From NCBI RefSeq assembly GCF_014384905.1, contig NZ_JACRSV010000001.1:1116001-1180000 (forward strand): a stretch of DNA of 64,000 nucleotides. Direction: 5' to 3'. Positions 9,076 to 17,500 of this stretch are shown here, one piece after another (within the stretch, counting starts at the first letter, position 1; each line of letters opens with the position of its first letter). Origin of the DNA: Fumia xinanensis (lineage in GTDB: Bacteria; Bacillota; Clostridia; Oscillospirales; Ruminococcaceae). The position numbers and the translations under genes were made by a program. Under the pieces are notes generated by a model. It saw only the letters and a program-made list of their open reading frames with translations, searched no databases and was not told the origin of the DNA.

Positions 9076-9479
9076 TAAGCTCTGCGGGGGCTTCTGAGAA
9101 ATAATCTCTTTTTGAGCCCGGTAGCCAGCTTGAACACCGGAATACAGAGGAAAAACCAGAGCATCGAATAAAGGGGGCAGACTTGCCCCAAAAGGTTACC
9201 GAAAGAACTGGAATAATCCCAGACGTTCCAATGGAGCTGACGGTTTACAATGCAGCCCACAACAAACTCTACACCAGTTATGATAGCGGAACCCTTGAGG
9301 CATTTCATCGCCCAATGTTCCTTTCGGCAGCGAAAGTTGAGCCGATAGAGCAGGAGAAAACAGATTCCTCCCGTCACCGCCATGGTCCAATGGGTGAAGC
9401 CCCGCCACAAAATTTCGATGCCGCTGTATCCAACCGAACCGATGAGATAAACCATCGCGTTTTCTTTGAATCGTTTCAT
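9075..9479 (-). CDS. Short PF06541-like putative permease
   Basis: This 134-residue membrane protein resembles the putative ABC transporter permease family PF06541 (CmpB-like): YSGIEILWRGFTHWTM near the start, VEFVVGCIVNRQLHWNVWDY in the middle, and a last helix LYSMLWFFLCIPVF. Four hydrophobic segments are visible. ATG 9479 has AAGGGAG upstream; the frame is open 15 codons further without a ribosome site. It stands alone on the minus strand, with a long hairpin at its end. It is shorter than the relative at 2413-3120. The function is unknown. Confidence 0.75.
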   Translation of the reverse strand: MKRFKENAMVYLIGSVGYSGIEILWRGFTHWTMAVTGGICFLLLYRLNFRCRKEHWAMKCLKGSAIITGVEFVVGCIVNRQLHWNVWDYSSSFGNLLGQVCPLYSMLWFFLCIPVFKLATGLKKRLFLRSPRRA

Positions 9480-9693
9480 AAAGGTCTCCCTTACAAACTG
9501 CATTTGAGCGGAACACGTCCGCAAAATACACGCCTATATCCTGCTTTTCATAAATTCACTCTTATTTTCTGCCGTTTTGCGGAAAATAAAGATGGGGATT
9601 CCTGTCAATTGGCTTTTTTGAATACGAAACGGGAGAAATTTTGTTTGCAGCACCAAAAAAGTTGTCTATTTTGCTAATTATATAGAATTTGAT

Positions 9694-9722
9694 TTGTAAA
9701 AACCGCACAATTGTGTTATACT
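9694..9722 (+). promoter_or_regulatory. Promoter of the DEAD-box helicase gene
   Basis: TTGTAA, 17-bp spacer, TATACT. The predicted start near 9729 leaves a leader of about 165 nt before the helicase ATG. Confidence 0.7.
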
Positions 9723-9728
9723 ATTATT

Positions 9729-9893
9729 CATAATGTTTTTCGAAGAAATGCGTAGTACGTATTGGACCATCCGCCTCTTTTTTGTGACAGGGTAAGGGCG
9801 GGAGGGGGCACAGAGCCGCCCCCGTATCGAAAACCATCCCGCGCGGTGGGGAACGCCGTAATCCTGAAACAACAGAAAGGCAAAATTATTTAC
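9729..9893 (+). other. Long 5' leader of the helicase mRNA
   Basis: About 165 bases without a convincing ORF. It holds a GC-rich hairpin (GGGCGG at 9796-9801 with CCGCCC at 9816-9821, with an alternative GGGGGC/GCCCCC pairing) and a second weak stem near 9834-9850. Long structured leaders are common in cold-shock helicase genes; that role is inferred here. Confidence 0.45.
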
Positions 9894-11597
9894 ATGAATC
9901 TTTTTGAAAACCTGAACCTATCGGAAGAAATTTTAAGCGCCATCAATGACATGAATTACGACGAGGCCACTGAAATCCAGGCCGGAGCCATCCCGCTGAT
10001 TCTGGAAGGCAAGGACGTCATCGGGCGTTCCAATACCGGTACCGGCAAAACTGCCGCCTTCGGCATTCCCATGGTGGAGCGGATCGAGGAGGGGAAAAAG
10101 CCCCAGGTGCTGATTTTGTGCCCCACCCGCGAGCTGGCGATGCAGATCAGCGGCGAAGTAAAAAAGTACGCGAAGTATAAAAAATCTGTCCGGCAGGCGG
10201 TTCTCTACGGTGGAGCGCCCATGGACGGGCAAATCCGGCAGCTGAAAATCGCCAACATCGTCATCGGCACCCCCGGTCGGGTCATGGACCATATGCGCCG
10301 GCACACCTTGAAGCTCGATGAACTGCGCACCGTGGTTTTAGACGAAGCCGACGAGATGCTGAACATGGGCTTTTACGACGACATCCAGACCATTCTGGAA
10401 AACGTTCCCGCGCAACGGCAGACTGTACTGTTTTCAGCCACTATGCCGCCTGCCATCATGAAAATCACCGAGGAATTCCAGAACGATCCCAAAATCGTGG
10501 CTGTCGATAAGGGAAAACGCACCCTGGGAGCAATCTCTCAATACTATTACCAGATTCCTCAGTCCAAAAAAATGGATGCATTGAACTTGCTGCTTCAAAA
10601 GTTCACCCCTGAGCGGTCGGTGGTGTTCTGCAACACCAAAAAGATGGTGGACGAACTGACCGAATATCTGGAAAAGCACGGTTTTGCGGCGGCCGGACTC
10701 CACGGCGACATGCGCCAAGTAGTCCGCACCCATGTGATGAACAGCTTCAAAATGGGGAAAACCCGCATATTGGTGGCAACCGACGTGGCGGCCCGGGGCA
10801 TCGATGTGGACAATATCGAAGCGGTGTTCAATTTTGACATTCCCCAGGAGTTCGAGTATTACATTCACCGAATCGGCCGTACCGCCCGAGCAGGTAAAAC
10901 TGGCATTTCCTGCACCTTCGCATGCAACCGTACACAGGTGCGGCGGATTCAGGACATCGAGCAGTATGTGGGCTCTCCCATCGAGGCGGGCAAACTGCCG
11001 ACACCGGAGGAAATCCTCGACAAGCGGGGCGAAAAGCTCATCTCCAAGGTGGAGCGGGCCCTAGAAGCGGAGCCGAATCCCCAGTGCGGGCGGATTTACG
11101 CGAAACTGTTGGAAAAAGGGCTCACTCCGGAGGCCATCGCCTTGGCGCTCTTGAACCTCTCCGCGGAGCGAAACGGCAAAGCCATCCCCGTCGTCAAAAC
11201 GGCCGAAGACTCTCCCCGCAGCCGCGACCCGAGGGCGGCGAGAGTTCGCCTCAAAATTGACGCTGGGCGGGAACAGAAGCTGGCACCCAACTTCATCGTC
11301 GGAGCCATCGTTGAAAATACCGGACTTCCGGCCAAATCCATCGGCAAGATCGACATTTTTGCCGATCATTCCACGGTGGATATGACCTCGGAGGACGCGA
11401 AAATCGTTTTGGAGAACATGCAGGAGACGAAAATCAAAAACTGCAAGGTAGCCTTTTCGGTCATGCCCGGAAAAGCCCCCTCCAGCCGCTACGGCCGGCC
11501 TGATCGGAGAAAGCCATCCGGCAGGGGAGATTCCTATAAACCAGGCGGACGCCGCAAAGAGCAAAGCAGCCGCAATAAGAAAGACAGCTGGAACTAA
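9894..11597 (+). CDS. DEAD-box ATP-dependent RNA helicase (DeaD/CsdA-DbpA type)
   Basis: This 567-residue RNA helicase unwinds structured RNA in ribosome assembly or mRNA decay. All core motifs are present: Q-motif region (ATEIQAGAIP), motif I SNTGTGKT (about residues 46-53), Ia PTRELA, Ib TPGR, II DEAD (150-153), III SAT, V ARGIDV and VI HRIGRTARAG. After the two RecA domains comes a DbpA-like RNA-binding domain (about 445-525, NFIVGAIVENTGLPAKSIGKI). The tail is Arg/Lys/Gly/Ser-rich. I placed the start at ATG 9894; the upstream open frame lies in the leader. The RNA-binding domain and long leader fit a cold-shock DeaD/CsdA-type enzyme. Confidence 0.93.
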   Translation: MNLFENLNLSEEILSAINDMNYDEATEIQAGAIPLILEGKDVIGRSNTGTGKTAAFGIPMVERIEEGKKPQVLILCPTRELAMQISGEVKKYAKYKKSVRQAVLYGGAPMDGQIRQLKIANIVIGTPGRVMDHMRRHTLKLDELRTVVLDEADEMLNMGFYDDIQTILENVPAQRQTVLFSATMPPAIMKITEEFQNDPKIVAVDKGKRTLGAISQYYYQIPQSKKMDALNLLLQKFTPERSVVFCNTKKMVDELTEYLEKHGFAAAGLHGDMRQVVRTHVMNSFKMGKTRILVATDVAARGIDVDNIEAVFNFDIPQEFEYYIHRIGRTARAGKTGISCTFACNRTQVRRIQDIEQYVGSPIEAGKLPTPEEILDKRGEKLISKVERALEAEPNPQCGRIYAKLLEKGLTPEAIALALLNLSAERNGKAIPVVKTAEDSPRSRDPRAARVRLKIDAGREQKLAPNFIVGAIVENTGLPAKSIGKIDIFADHSTVDMTSEDAKIVLENMQETKIKNCKVAFSVMPGKAPSSRYGRPDRRKPSGRGDSYKPGGRRKEQSSRNKKDSWN

Positions 11598-11619
11598 AAA
11601 TTTTGTTCTATATCAATGA

Positions 11620-11659
11620 AAATCCACGCTATTCGAACATCGCCGAATAGCGTGGATTT
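11620..11659. terminator. Strong hairpin terminator after the helicase gene
   Basis: A perfect 16-bp inverted repeat (11620-11635 with 11644-11659) with an 8-base loop, followed by an AT-rich run. Confidence 0.8.
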
Positions 11660-11813
11660 ATATTTATCACGTTCTCTTTACCGCCGCTCCCTGCTCTATT
11701 TCCGACTGCGTATGAAAGGAAACTTTTTAAGGCTCACTTACAAAGAGGCTTCCTTTTTTTTCATCAATATGTTACAATGGTCGCATAGACAAACAAAAAA
11801 GGGGAGAGCGCCA

Positions 11814-12293
11814 ATGAAACGACAGGATTACCTCAGCTGGGATGAGTATTTTATGGGCATCGCCATGCTGTCTGCCCAGCGGAGCAAGGACCCTTCCACC
11901 CAGGTGGGGGCCTGTATCGCCAACCACGACCACAAAATCCTATCCATGGGTTATAACGGAATGCCTACCGGATGCAGCGACGATGAAATGTGCTGGGAAA
12001 GGGAAGGGGAGGAGCTTCAGACCAAATACCCCTACGTCTGCCATGCGGAACTGAACGCCATTTTGAACAACGACGGAGGTTCTCTCAAAGGAACCTCCAT
12101 CTACGTGACACTTTTTCCCTGCAACGAATGTGCAAAGGCCATCATCCAGTGCGGCATCAAGGAAGTGGTCTTTATGCAGGACAAATACGCCGACACCGCT
12201 GGTGTGATCGCCTCCAAGCGAATGTTTGACATGGCTGGAGTGGCATATCGGCAGTACATTCCCACTGAGAAAACGCTGACACTGACATTCTGA
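11814..12293 (+). CDS. Deoxycytidylate (dCMP) deaminase, ComEB-like
   Basis: This 159-residue zinc enzyme converts dCMP to dUMP, the substrate of thymidylate synthase. The zinc motifs are CHAELNAI (His ligand and catalytic Glu) and PCNECAKAI (two Cys ligands). The upstream KDPSTQVGACI and YNGMPTGCSD loops are typical of dCMP deaminases rather than of tRNA or cytidine deaminases. GGGGAG lies 8 bases before ATG 11814, so the longer open frame from 11616 is not used. ComEB of Bacillus competence operons is the same family, but no other com gene is near. It is flanked by terminators on both sides and so is monocistronic. Confidence 0.9.
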   Translation: MKRQDYLSWDEYFMGIAMLSAQRSKDPSTQVGACIANHDHKILSMGYNGMPTGCSDDEMCWEREGEELQTKYPYVCHAELNAILNNDGGSLKGTSIYVTLFPCNECAKAIIQCGIKEVVFMQDKYADTAGVIASKRMFDMAGVAYRQYIPTEKTLTLTF

Positions 12294-12308
12294 TGAGAAT
12301 AAACCACA

Positions 12309-12351
12309 AAAATCGGCCCTTGCAGCAATAAGCCTGCAGGGCCGATTTTTG
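12309..12351. terminator. Bidirectional terminator between dCMP deaminase and recombinase genes
   Basis: A 17-bp stem with one bulged T (12309-12326 with 12335-12351), flanked by A and T runs, between convergent genes. Confidence 0.9.
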
Positions 12352-12383
12352 TGACCTATCAATATTTATCAGAAAAACAGGAA

Positions 12384-13373
12384 CTACTTCTTATTCTTGA
12401 ATTTAGAAAGGGGATTGCTCTCAATCGCTGATTCCTTCTGCTTACTGGCTACATGGGTGTAGATTTGAGTGGTGTTCAGGTTGGAATGCCCGAGAATTTC
12501 CTGCAAAACGCGAATATCCACCTCTCCATATTGATACATCAGTGTAGCAGCGGTGTGCCGGAGTTTGTGGACGGACAGTCCCATGCCGGAAAGTCCTGCT
12601 TTGTCGAGCAGATTCGTTACAACCTTTTGAACCCACCTTTGCCCCAATCTTCGTCCGTGGTGATTCAAAAAAAGCGCCTCTTTTTCCACAATCGGGTTCA
12701 TTTTAGAGCGTGTTTCCAGATAATCATCCAGCGCCCTCACGCAAGCATCATTTAAATAAAGCTGCCGTTCTTTATTTCCTTTGCCGATTACCTGTAAAGT
12801 ATTTCCATTTACACTGCTTAAATTGAGCCCTGTCAACTCAGAAAGCCGCATTCCGCAATTCAAAAACAGGGTGACAATACAGTAATCACGGGCGTAAAAA
12901 GGACTTTCCTTATCAAAGGAACTTAATAAGTCAAAACTTTGTTCCAATGTGAGGTGTTTGGGCAGCGATTTCGGTGTAGAAGGAAGCTCCAGATATTCCA
13001 CAGGGTTGTTTTCCAAAAGCTTTACGTTATGGGTTAAATATTTAAAGAACATTCGTATAGCGCAAATCTTTCGGGAACGTGTCCGAGCACTGTTATGACG
13101 TTCACGGCTTATGAAATTCAGAAACTCATAGACGTCCGAAAGGGATATCGACGCAATTAAATCAATGTCCACATCGGAAATATCAATTTCTTCAAAGGAA
13201 ATCTCTTTGGACGCAATATTTTTATACTGCTTGATAAATCGGAAGAAGGTTCGCAAATCCATATAGTAATTATCGACCGTAAGAGCAGAACGGCCTTTGA
13301 TGGTCAGCATATAAAATAAAAACTCTCGCAGCACTGGAGAACAATCGGAATAATCATTAGTGGTATAAGACAT
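12384..13373 (-). CDS. Tyrosine recombinase (XerC/XerD-like)
   Basis: This 329-residue site-specific recombinase has an N-terminal SAM-like core-binding domain (about residues 10-115) and a C-terminal catalytic domain. The full active-site set is readable: Arg176 (NCGMRLSEL), Lys198 (GKGNKERQL), His269 and Arg272 (HKLRH), His296 (LGHSN) and the nucleophile Tyr305 (TTQIYTHV). GGAAGGAG lies 8 bases before ATG 13373. The length fits XerC/D, not a phage integrase with an arm-binding domain. There are no phage genes nearby. It stands alone between terminators, and its upstream segment is duplicated before the NUDIX gene. It may act in chromosome dimer resolution or be a small mobile recombinase. 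Confidence 0.9.
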   Translation of the reverse strand: MSYTTNDYSDCSPVLREFLFYMLTIKGRSALTVDNYYMDLRTFFRFIKQYKNIASKEISFEEIDISDVDIDLIASISLSDVYEFLNFISRERHNSARTRSRKICAIRMFFKYLTHNVKLLENNPVEYLELPSTPKSLPKHLTLEQSFDLLSSFDKESPFYARDYCIVTLFLNCGMRLSELTGLNLSSVNGNTLQVIGKGNKERQLYLNDACVRALDDYLETRSKMNPIVEKEALFLNHHGRRLGQRWVQKVVTNLLDKAGLSGMGLSVHKLRHTAATLMYQYGEVDIRVLQEILGHSNLNTTQIYTHVASKQKESAIESNPLSKFKNKK

Positions 13374-13406
13374 TTGAAAAACTCCTTCCTTATAAATCAT
13401 CTATAA

Positions 13407-13483
13407 GTTAGTTCAATTTTATAGTCCGTATTTCAGCCTTCCAGGATACATTTATCATTACAAAAACGGTTGAAAATACCATT
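13407..13483. repeat. Copy 1 of a duplicated segment (upstream of the recombinase)
   Basis: This shares most bases with 14138-14233 (copy 2), from TTCAATTTT through CCGTATTTCAGCC and ACATTTATCAT to ACAAAAACGG and GAAAATACCAT. Copy 1 lacks about 20 bases present in copy 2. The arms GTATTTCAGCC and GGTTGAAAATAC are inverted with respect to each other, so each copy is itself an imperfect palindrome. Confidence 0.75.
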
Positions 13484-13551
13484 TGACGGTTTGCTTCCGG
13501 CTCTTTACAGAATGGGATGTAGAGGAGATGTAAAAATCCGCTGTTTTTCCT

Positions 13552-13589
13552 CCCCTAGTTCGCAAAATAGATATTTTGCGAACTAGGGG
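13552..13589. repeat. Perfect 17-bp inverted repeat
   Basis: CCCCTAGTTCGCAAAAT (13552-13568) is perfectly inverted at 13573-13589 with a 4-base loop. It lies about 100 bp downstream of the NUDIX stop on the minus strand. It could be a terminator or a recombinase or protein binding site; no strong T tract follows. Confidence 0.7.
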
Positions 13590-13653
13590 GCTAAATTTAG
13601 TATACCACATTCTCCATATAAATGCAAGCTCTTTCATCATACATATATGTAAT

Positions 13654-13686
13654 AAGCTCATATCCGTGTCAAACGAATATGAGCTT
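13654..13686 (-). terminator. Hairpin terminator of the NUDIX gene
   Basis: A 10-bp stem (13654-13663 with 13677-13686) just past the NUDIX stop at 13690 on the minus strand, followed by an AT-rich run. Confidence 0.65.
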
Positions 13687-13689
13687 TAA

Positions 13690-14133
13690 TTACCAGATAT
13701 CTGCTGTGTAGGTTTTGTCGTTATCCTCCCAAGGTGTATGCCATTCCACATAGCGATCAGTCAAAAACAGTTTGAGATACTCATGAAAATTCGGCGAAAG
13801 TTTTTTGGGATCAGTCTTCATCAGAGCGTCCAATTTCATCCAATACACTTTTCCCTCGTTGGTTTTTGATATCATCTCTCCTGTGTAATCTTCTGTCCGG
13901 TACAAAAATACCAAATACTTATCTCCGGTATCCAAATGATCCCAATGAACGATTCCACAAGGTTTTAAATCAGTCACGGTGAGACCTGTTTCCTCTTTGA
14001 CTTCCCGAATGGCGGATTGCATAAAGCTCTCGCCAGTTTCTACGTGCCCGCCAGGAAATGATATTCCTGTCCAATTCAAAACTCGTTCCTGAACGATAAC
14101 TGAATCATTTCTCCTGTCGTATACCATACACAT
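13690..14133 (-). CDS. NUDIX hydrolase (8-oxo-dGTP diphosphatase-like)
   Basis: This protein of about 147 residues hydrolyses a nucleoside diphosphate linked to another group. The NUDIX box Gx5Ex7REUxEExGU is complete, from GGHVETGESF to REVKEETGL. SFPGGHVETGES and the N-terminal NMCMVYD resemble MutT/8-oxo-dGTPase relatives in Firmicutes. The start is unclear: the two available ATG codons (14133 and six bases upstream) have no ribosome site. The frame stays open about 12 codons upstream, reading KIELT within the duplicated segment, but has no ATG there. The 5' end may have been altered by the duplication, so expression is uncertain. Confidence 0.8.
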   Translation of the reverse strand: MCMVYDRRNDSVIVQERVLNWTGISFPGGHVETGESFMQSAIREVKEETGLTVTDLKPCGIVHWDHLDTGDKYLVFLYRTEDYTGEMISKTNEGKVYWMKLDALMKTDPKKLSPNFHEYLKLFLTDRYVEWHTPWEDNDKTYTADIW

Positions 14134-14137
14134 ATTG

Positions 14138-14233
14138 GTCAGTTCAATTTTCTGGTCCGTATTTCAGCCCTCCAGTTTTTTTAATTCATAAAAAGCATAC
14201 ATTTATCATAACAAAAACGGCTGAAAATACCAT
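14138..14233. repeat. Copy 2 of the duplicated segment (upstream of the NUDIX gene)
   Basis: Same order of blocks as 13407-13483, with about 20 extra bases in the middle. The outer arms GTATTTCAGCC and GGCTGAAAATAC form an inverted repeat. Confidence 0.75.
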
Positions 14234-14535
14234 ATCTTTATATTTATGTTTACAAAACGTTAAAAATAGAATAAAACAGCGGATTTAACATTTTATTGCT
14301 CTTTACTTGTTAGAATTTGCTATAAGTAAAAATAAAACATCTATATCATAATAAACCCATTTTATGCCTTCTATATATTATGTATAATGTATAGATAGAA
14401 TTTGACTATATTCGTATAGATTCTTAATGTATTTTTGTTATTTATAAACAAGTTTTACTAAAATATCCTCGGTAAAAGAAATATTTTTAATATTTCTAAA
14501 ATACATAATTTTATGTTGGACAGGAGGAGGCATTT
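14234..14535. other. AT-rich upstream region of the giant secreted protein gene
   Basis: About 300 bases, very AT-rich, without a gene. A TATAAT at 14383-14388 is a possible -10 element, but the matching -35 (TTTTAT) is poor. The giant gene's ribosome site CAGGAGGAGG is at 14521-14530. Confidence 0.5.
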
Positions 14536-17500
14536 ATGAGTTTACAAAAACGAGCCGGGATACGGCTGTTGTCGGTACTTGCAGCTGCGGCTGTTGCGGC
14601 AACGGCGCTTCCGGCTCAATTGTTGGTTGCGGCAGATGAAATACCAATCGAACCCGCTGCTATCGACGAACAGCTGGACACTTATGCCGACGGACAAAAT
14701 CTATTGGCAGGGCTGGAATGGACAACCAACATTCCAGATGAACAATTTATCTATGGGCAGGGACCTGGAATCAAACCTGCAATTAAGGGCTGGCTGACTG
14801 ACGGAATCTATGATCCGAACGATTATGTAGAGGACGGCGCACAGGTAGTTGGATTCAATAAACCTGGCTACTTGGAATTTGACTTGAGGGAAGACAAGAC
14901 TTTCCGTCAAGTCAAAATCACTTCGGCTACGACACAATCGTTCCAACAGAAGATTAATGTGTTTTCTCAGATGAAGATCGAAGTGTACATGAACGGTTCT
15001 TGGGAAGTGGTTTGTGACGCTCGAAATCTTCCCTACGGCTCTCTGAAAACCTATGTTCTTGGATGTAGCGGAGAGAATGCCATAACAGGCAGCAAGATTC
15101 GCTTTTATTTCGAGCCTGGAGGCGGTCTTGCATTTAACGTCTTCAATGAATTTGAGGTGTTGGAAGAGGCGGCCGCCGGTGCTTTGGACGGAGAGCTTAC
15201 TCCCCCTTCCGATCCCACTGAGATTGTAAACCTCTCTCTGGGGAAGCCTTACACCATCCGGAGAGAGGAAAACGTCTCCTACCCCGACACCAACGGAGCT
15301 GAATTGACCGACGGTGTCTTGGGGAGCCAAGCTTTCGACGACCCTGCCTGGAGCGCATGCTCCTACGGCGGCTCCATGAGCGGAAAAGTATACGACCGCT
15401 GGCCGCTGCGCTCGGTCATCATTGATCTGGAAGGAGTCAAGAGTATCACACAGATCAAGGCCAATTTCCTTTCCGAAGCATCTAAAGATGTTTTTCAGCC
15501 TCGGAGTATCCGCACTTTCGCCTCGATGGACGGAGAAAACTGGATGCCTTTGTCCCGCCTGAACAACATCAACACCTATGCCACCGGCATCCAGACTTAC
15601 GGCTGGCACGTAGACGGCGAAAACGGCGTAGCTGTTGATTTGACGGGGAACGAAAATTCTATCGTTCTTGCTAAATACGTCCGCTTTGACTTGGAAAAAT
15701 TTTCCTGGAACTTTATGGACGAAGTCACCGTAATGGGCTATGATGGCGCCCATTCCCAGGCTCTGCCCGTCACCAATACCACTATGCTGGAAGACGGTGA
15801 GATTCAGCGCGCTGACGCTTCCACCGGCAATATCCACGACATGGTGCTCTGCTACAATGGCTATGGCCACAGAGCATGGTCCGTAGACCGTTTCAAACCT
15901 TATCTCACCTATGTAGATGAAAGCGGCAATTCCCTCGACACCATGTTCGATGCCGCCATGTTCCTAGGTCTGGACGCCCCCGGAACTTCCGGTCAGGCTT
16001 TTGCTACTGAAAACGACCAGATGACCGCTGACGGCTGGATCTGGTATCTGGAAAAGACCTTTGTAGGGGAAACTTCTGACATCGCTTATTTAAATGAAGC
16101 GGCTCGGAAGGCATCGGAAGACCTCAGCGATCCCGACTACAAAATCAACTTAACCGTAATGATCCCCTACCCTCCCTCTAAAGCCATCAATTTTGGCAGC
16201 TTGGGCGGACGGAACCTGAACCTGAGTGTAGACGCTGACTGGAAGTACGCCATTGACTGGTATATTGGTCAGGTTCAGGATTACATTCAAAATGGGAATT
16301 ATGATTATATCGATTTTCTGGGATTCTACTGGGTCAATGAGTATCCCAGCGGCATCCCCCGGATTCAGTACGCTTCCGAGCAGGTCCACAAAATGGGGTA
16401 CAAGTTCTATTGGATTCCCTATTTCAGCTCGGTCGGCTACTTCTGGAATGCCGATTTGGGATTTGACGCAATTACGCTTCAGCCCAACCACTTCTTTGCC
16501 GACCCCAACGATAACACCTTCGGCGCCGGCGGAACCAAAATTATTGGCACCACTGCCCAAATCGGTGCTTATGCCGGTCTCGGCGTGGAGATGGAATTCG
16601 ATGGAAGGCTGACCACCGATGTCGACAAATATAATCAGGGGCTCGATTACCTGAATGGCGCCGTAGAATACGGTTTCGACGGCCCGAACTACTACCGCAA
16701 CTGGTATGAGGGCGGCGGCGCGATCTCAGATATTTCGGATTCCCGCATTCCTGTTATACGTGAGTTTTACGACAACATCTATCAGCTTATCAACGGTACA
16801 TATAAACCAAGGGAATATATTACAAGTCTTGCTGATGCGGATCCAGACAACGTCCTCTTCGGCAAAAAGTATACGACTTCCCTCTCTATCGGCGATCCCA
16901 ATGCCGAAGGTGGCCCTCAAGGCAACTATGTGGGCGATGATGACGGCGTGAAGTTGACCGATGGCATTTACGTCAACCAGAACTACCACAAATCAGTGGG
17001 TAACCGCGAGTTTGCGGACTTTACCTTCGATTTGGGCAGTTCTAAGACGTTCCAGGAGGTTTATGTGGGAGTTGTCTCTGGATTCCACGGCATCGTCCGT
17101 CCCTCTCGGATACAGATTCAGGTTTCCAACGACACCGAGGCTGACAAAACCTGGCTGACAGTATTTGACGGCGCTATGGACAACACCGAACAAACCAGCC
17201 GAACCTTTACCTACCGTACAGACAACGGAGAAAAAATAATCGCTCGTTATCTGCGGTTCAATGTCTACTTTGGGCCCAACAGCGGCTGGATTTCCCTAGA
17301 TGAAATCAAGGCTTACGACAAAGTGTCCGCAGCGGCGTCTGACGGTACGATGACTGTTCCTGAGGGGCAGCCTGATCCGGCGGAAAAACCCGCTTTAACC
17401 AAGGATCTTCCGGATAGTATGGAAGCGGCCGTTGGTATGCCCTTTACTTTGTCGGTAGAGGCGAGCGTCAGCGACGGCGGCACCCTCTCCTACCAGTGGT

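Noticed and set aside
13552..13589. dif-like chromosome dimer resolution site
   Set aside because: The palindrome has 17-bp perfect arms and no resemblance to the two 11-bp arms with a 6-bp spacer of Firmicute dif sites.
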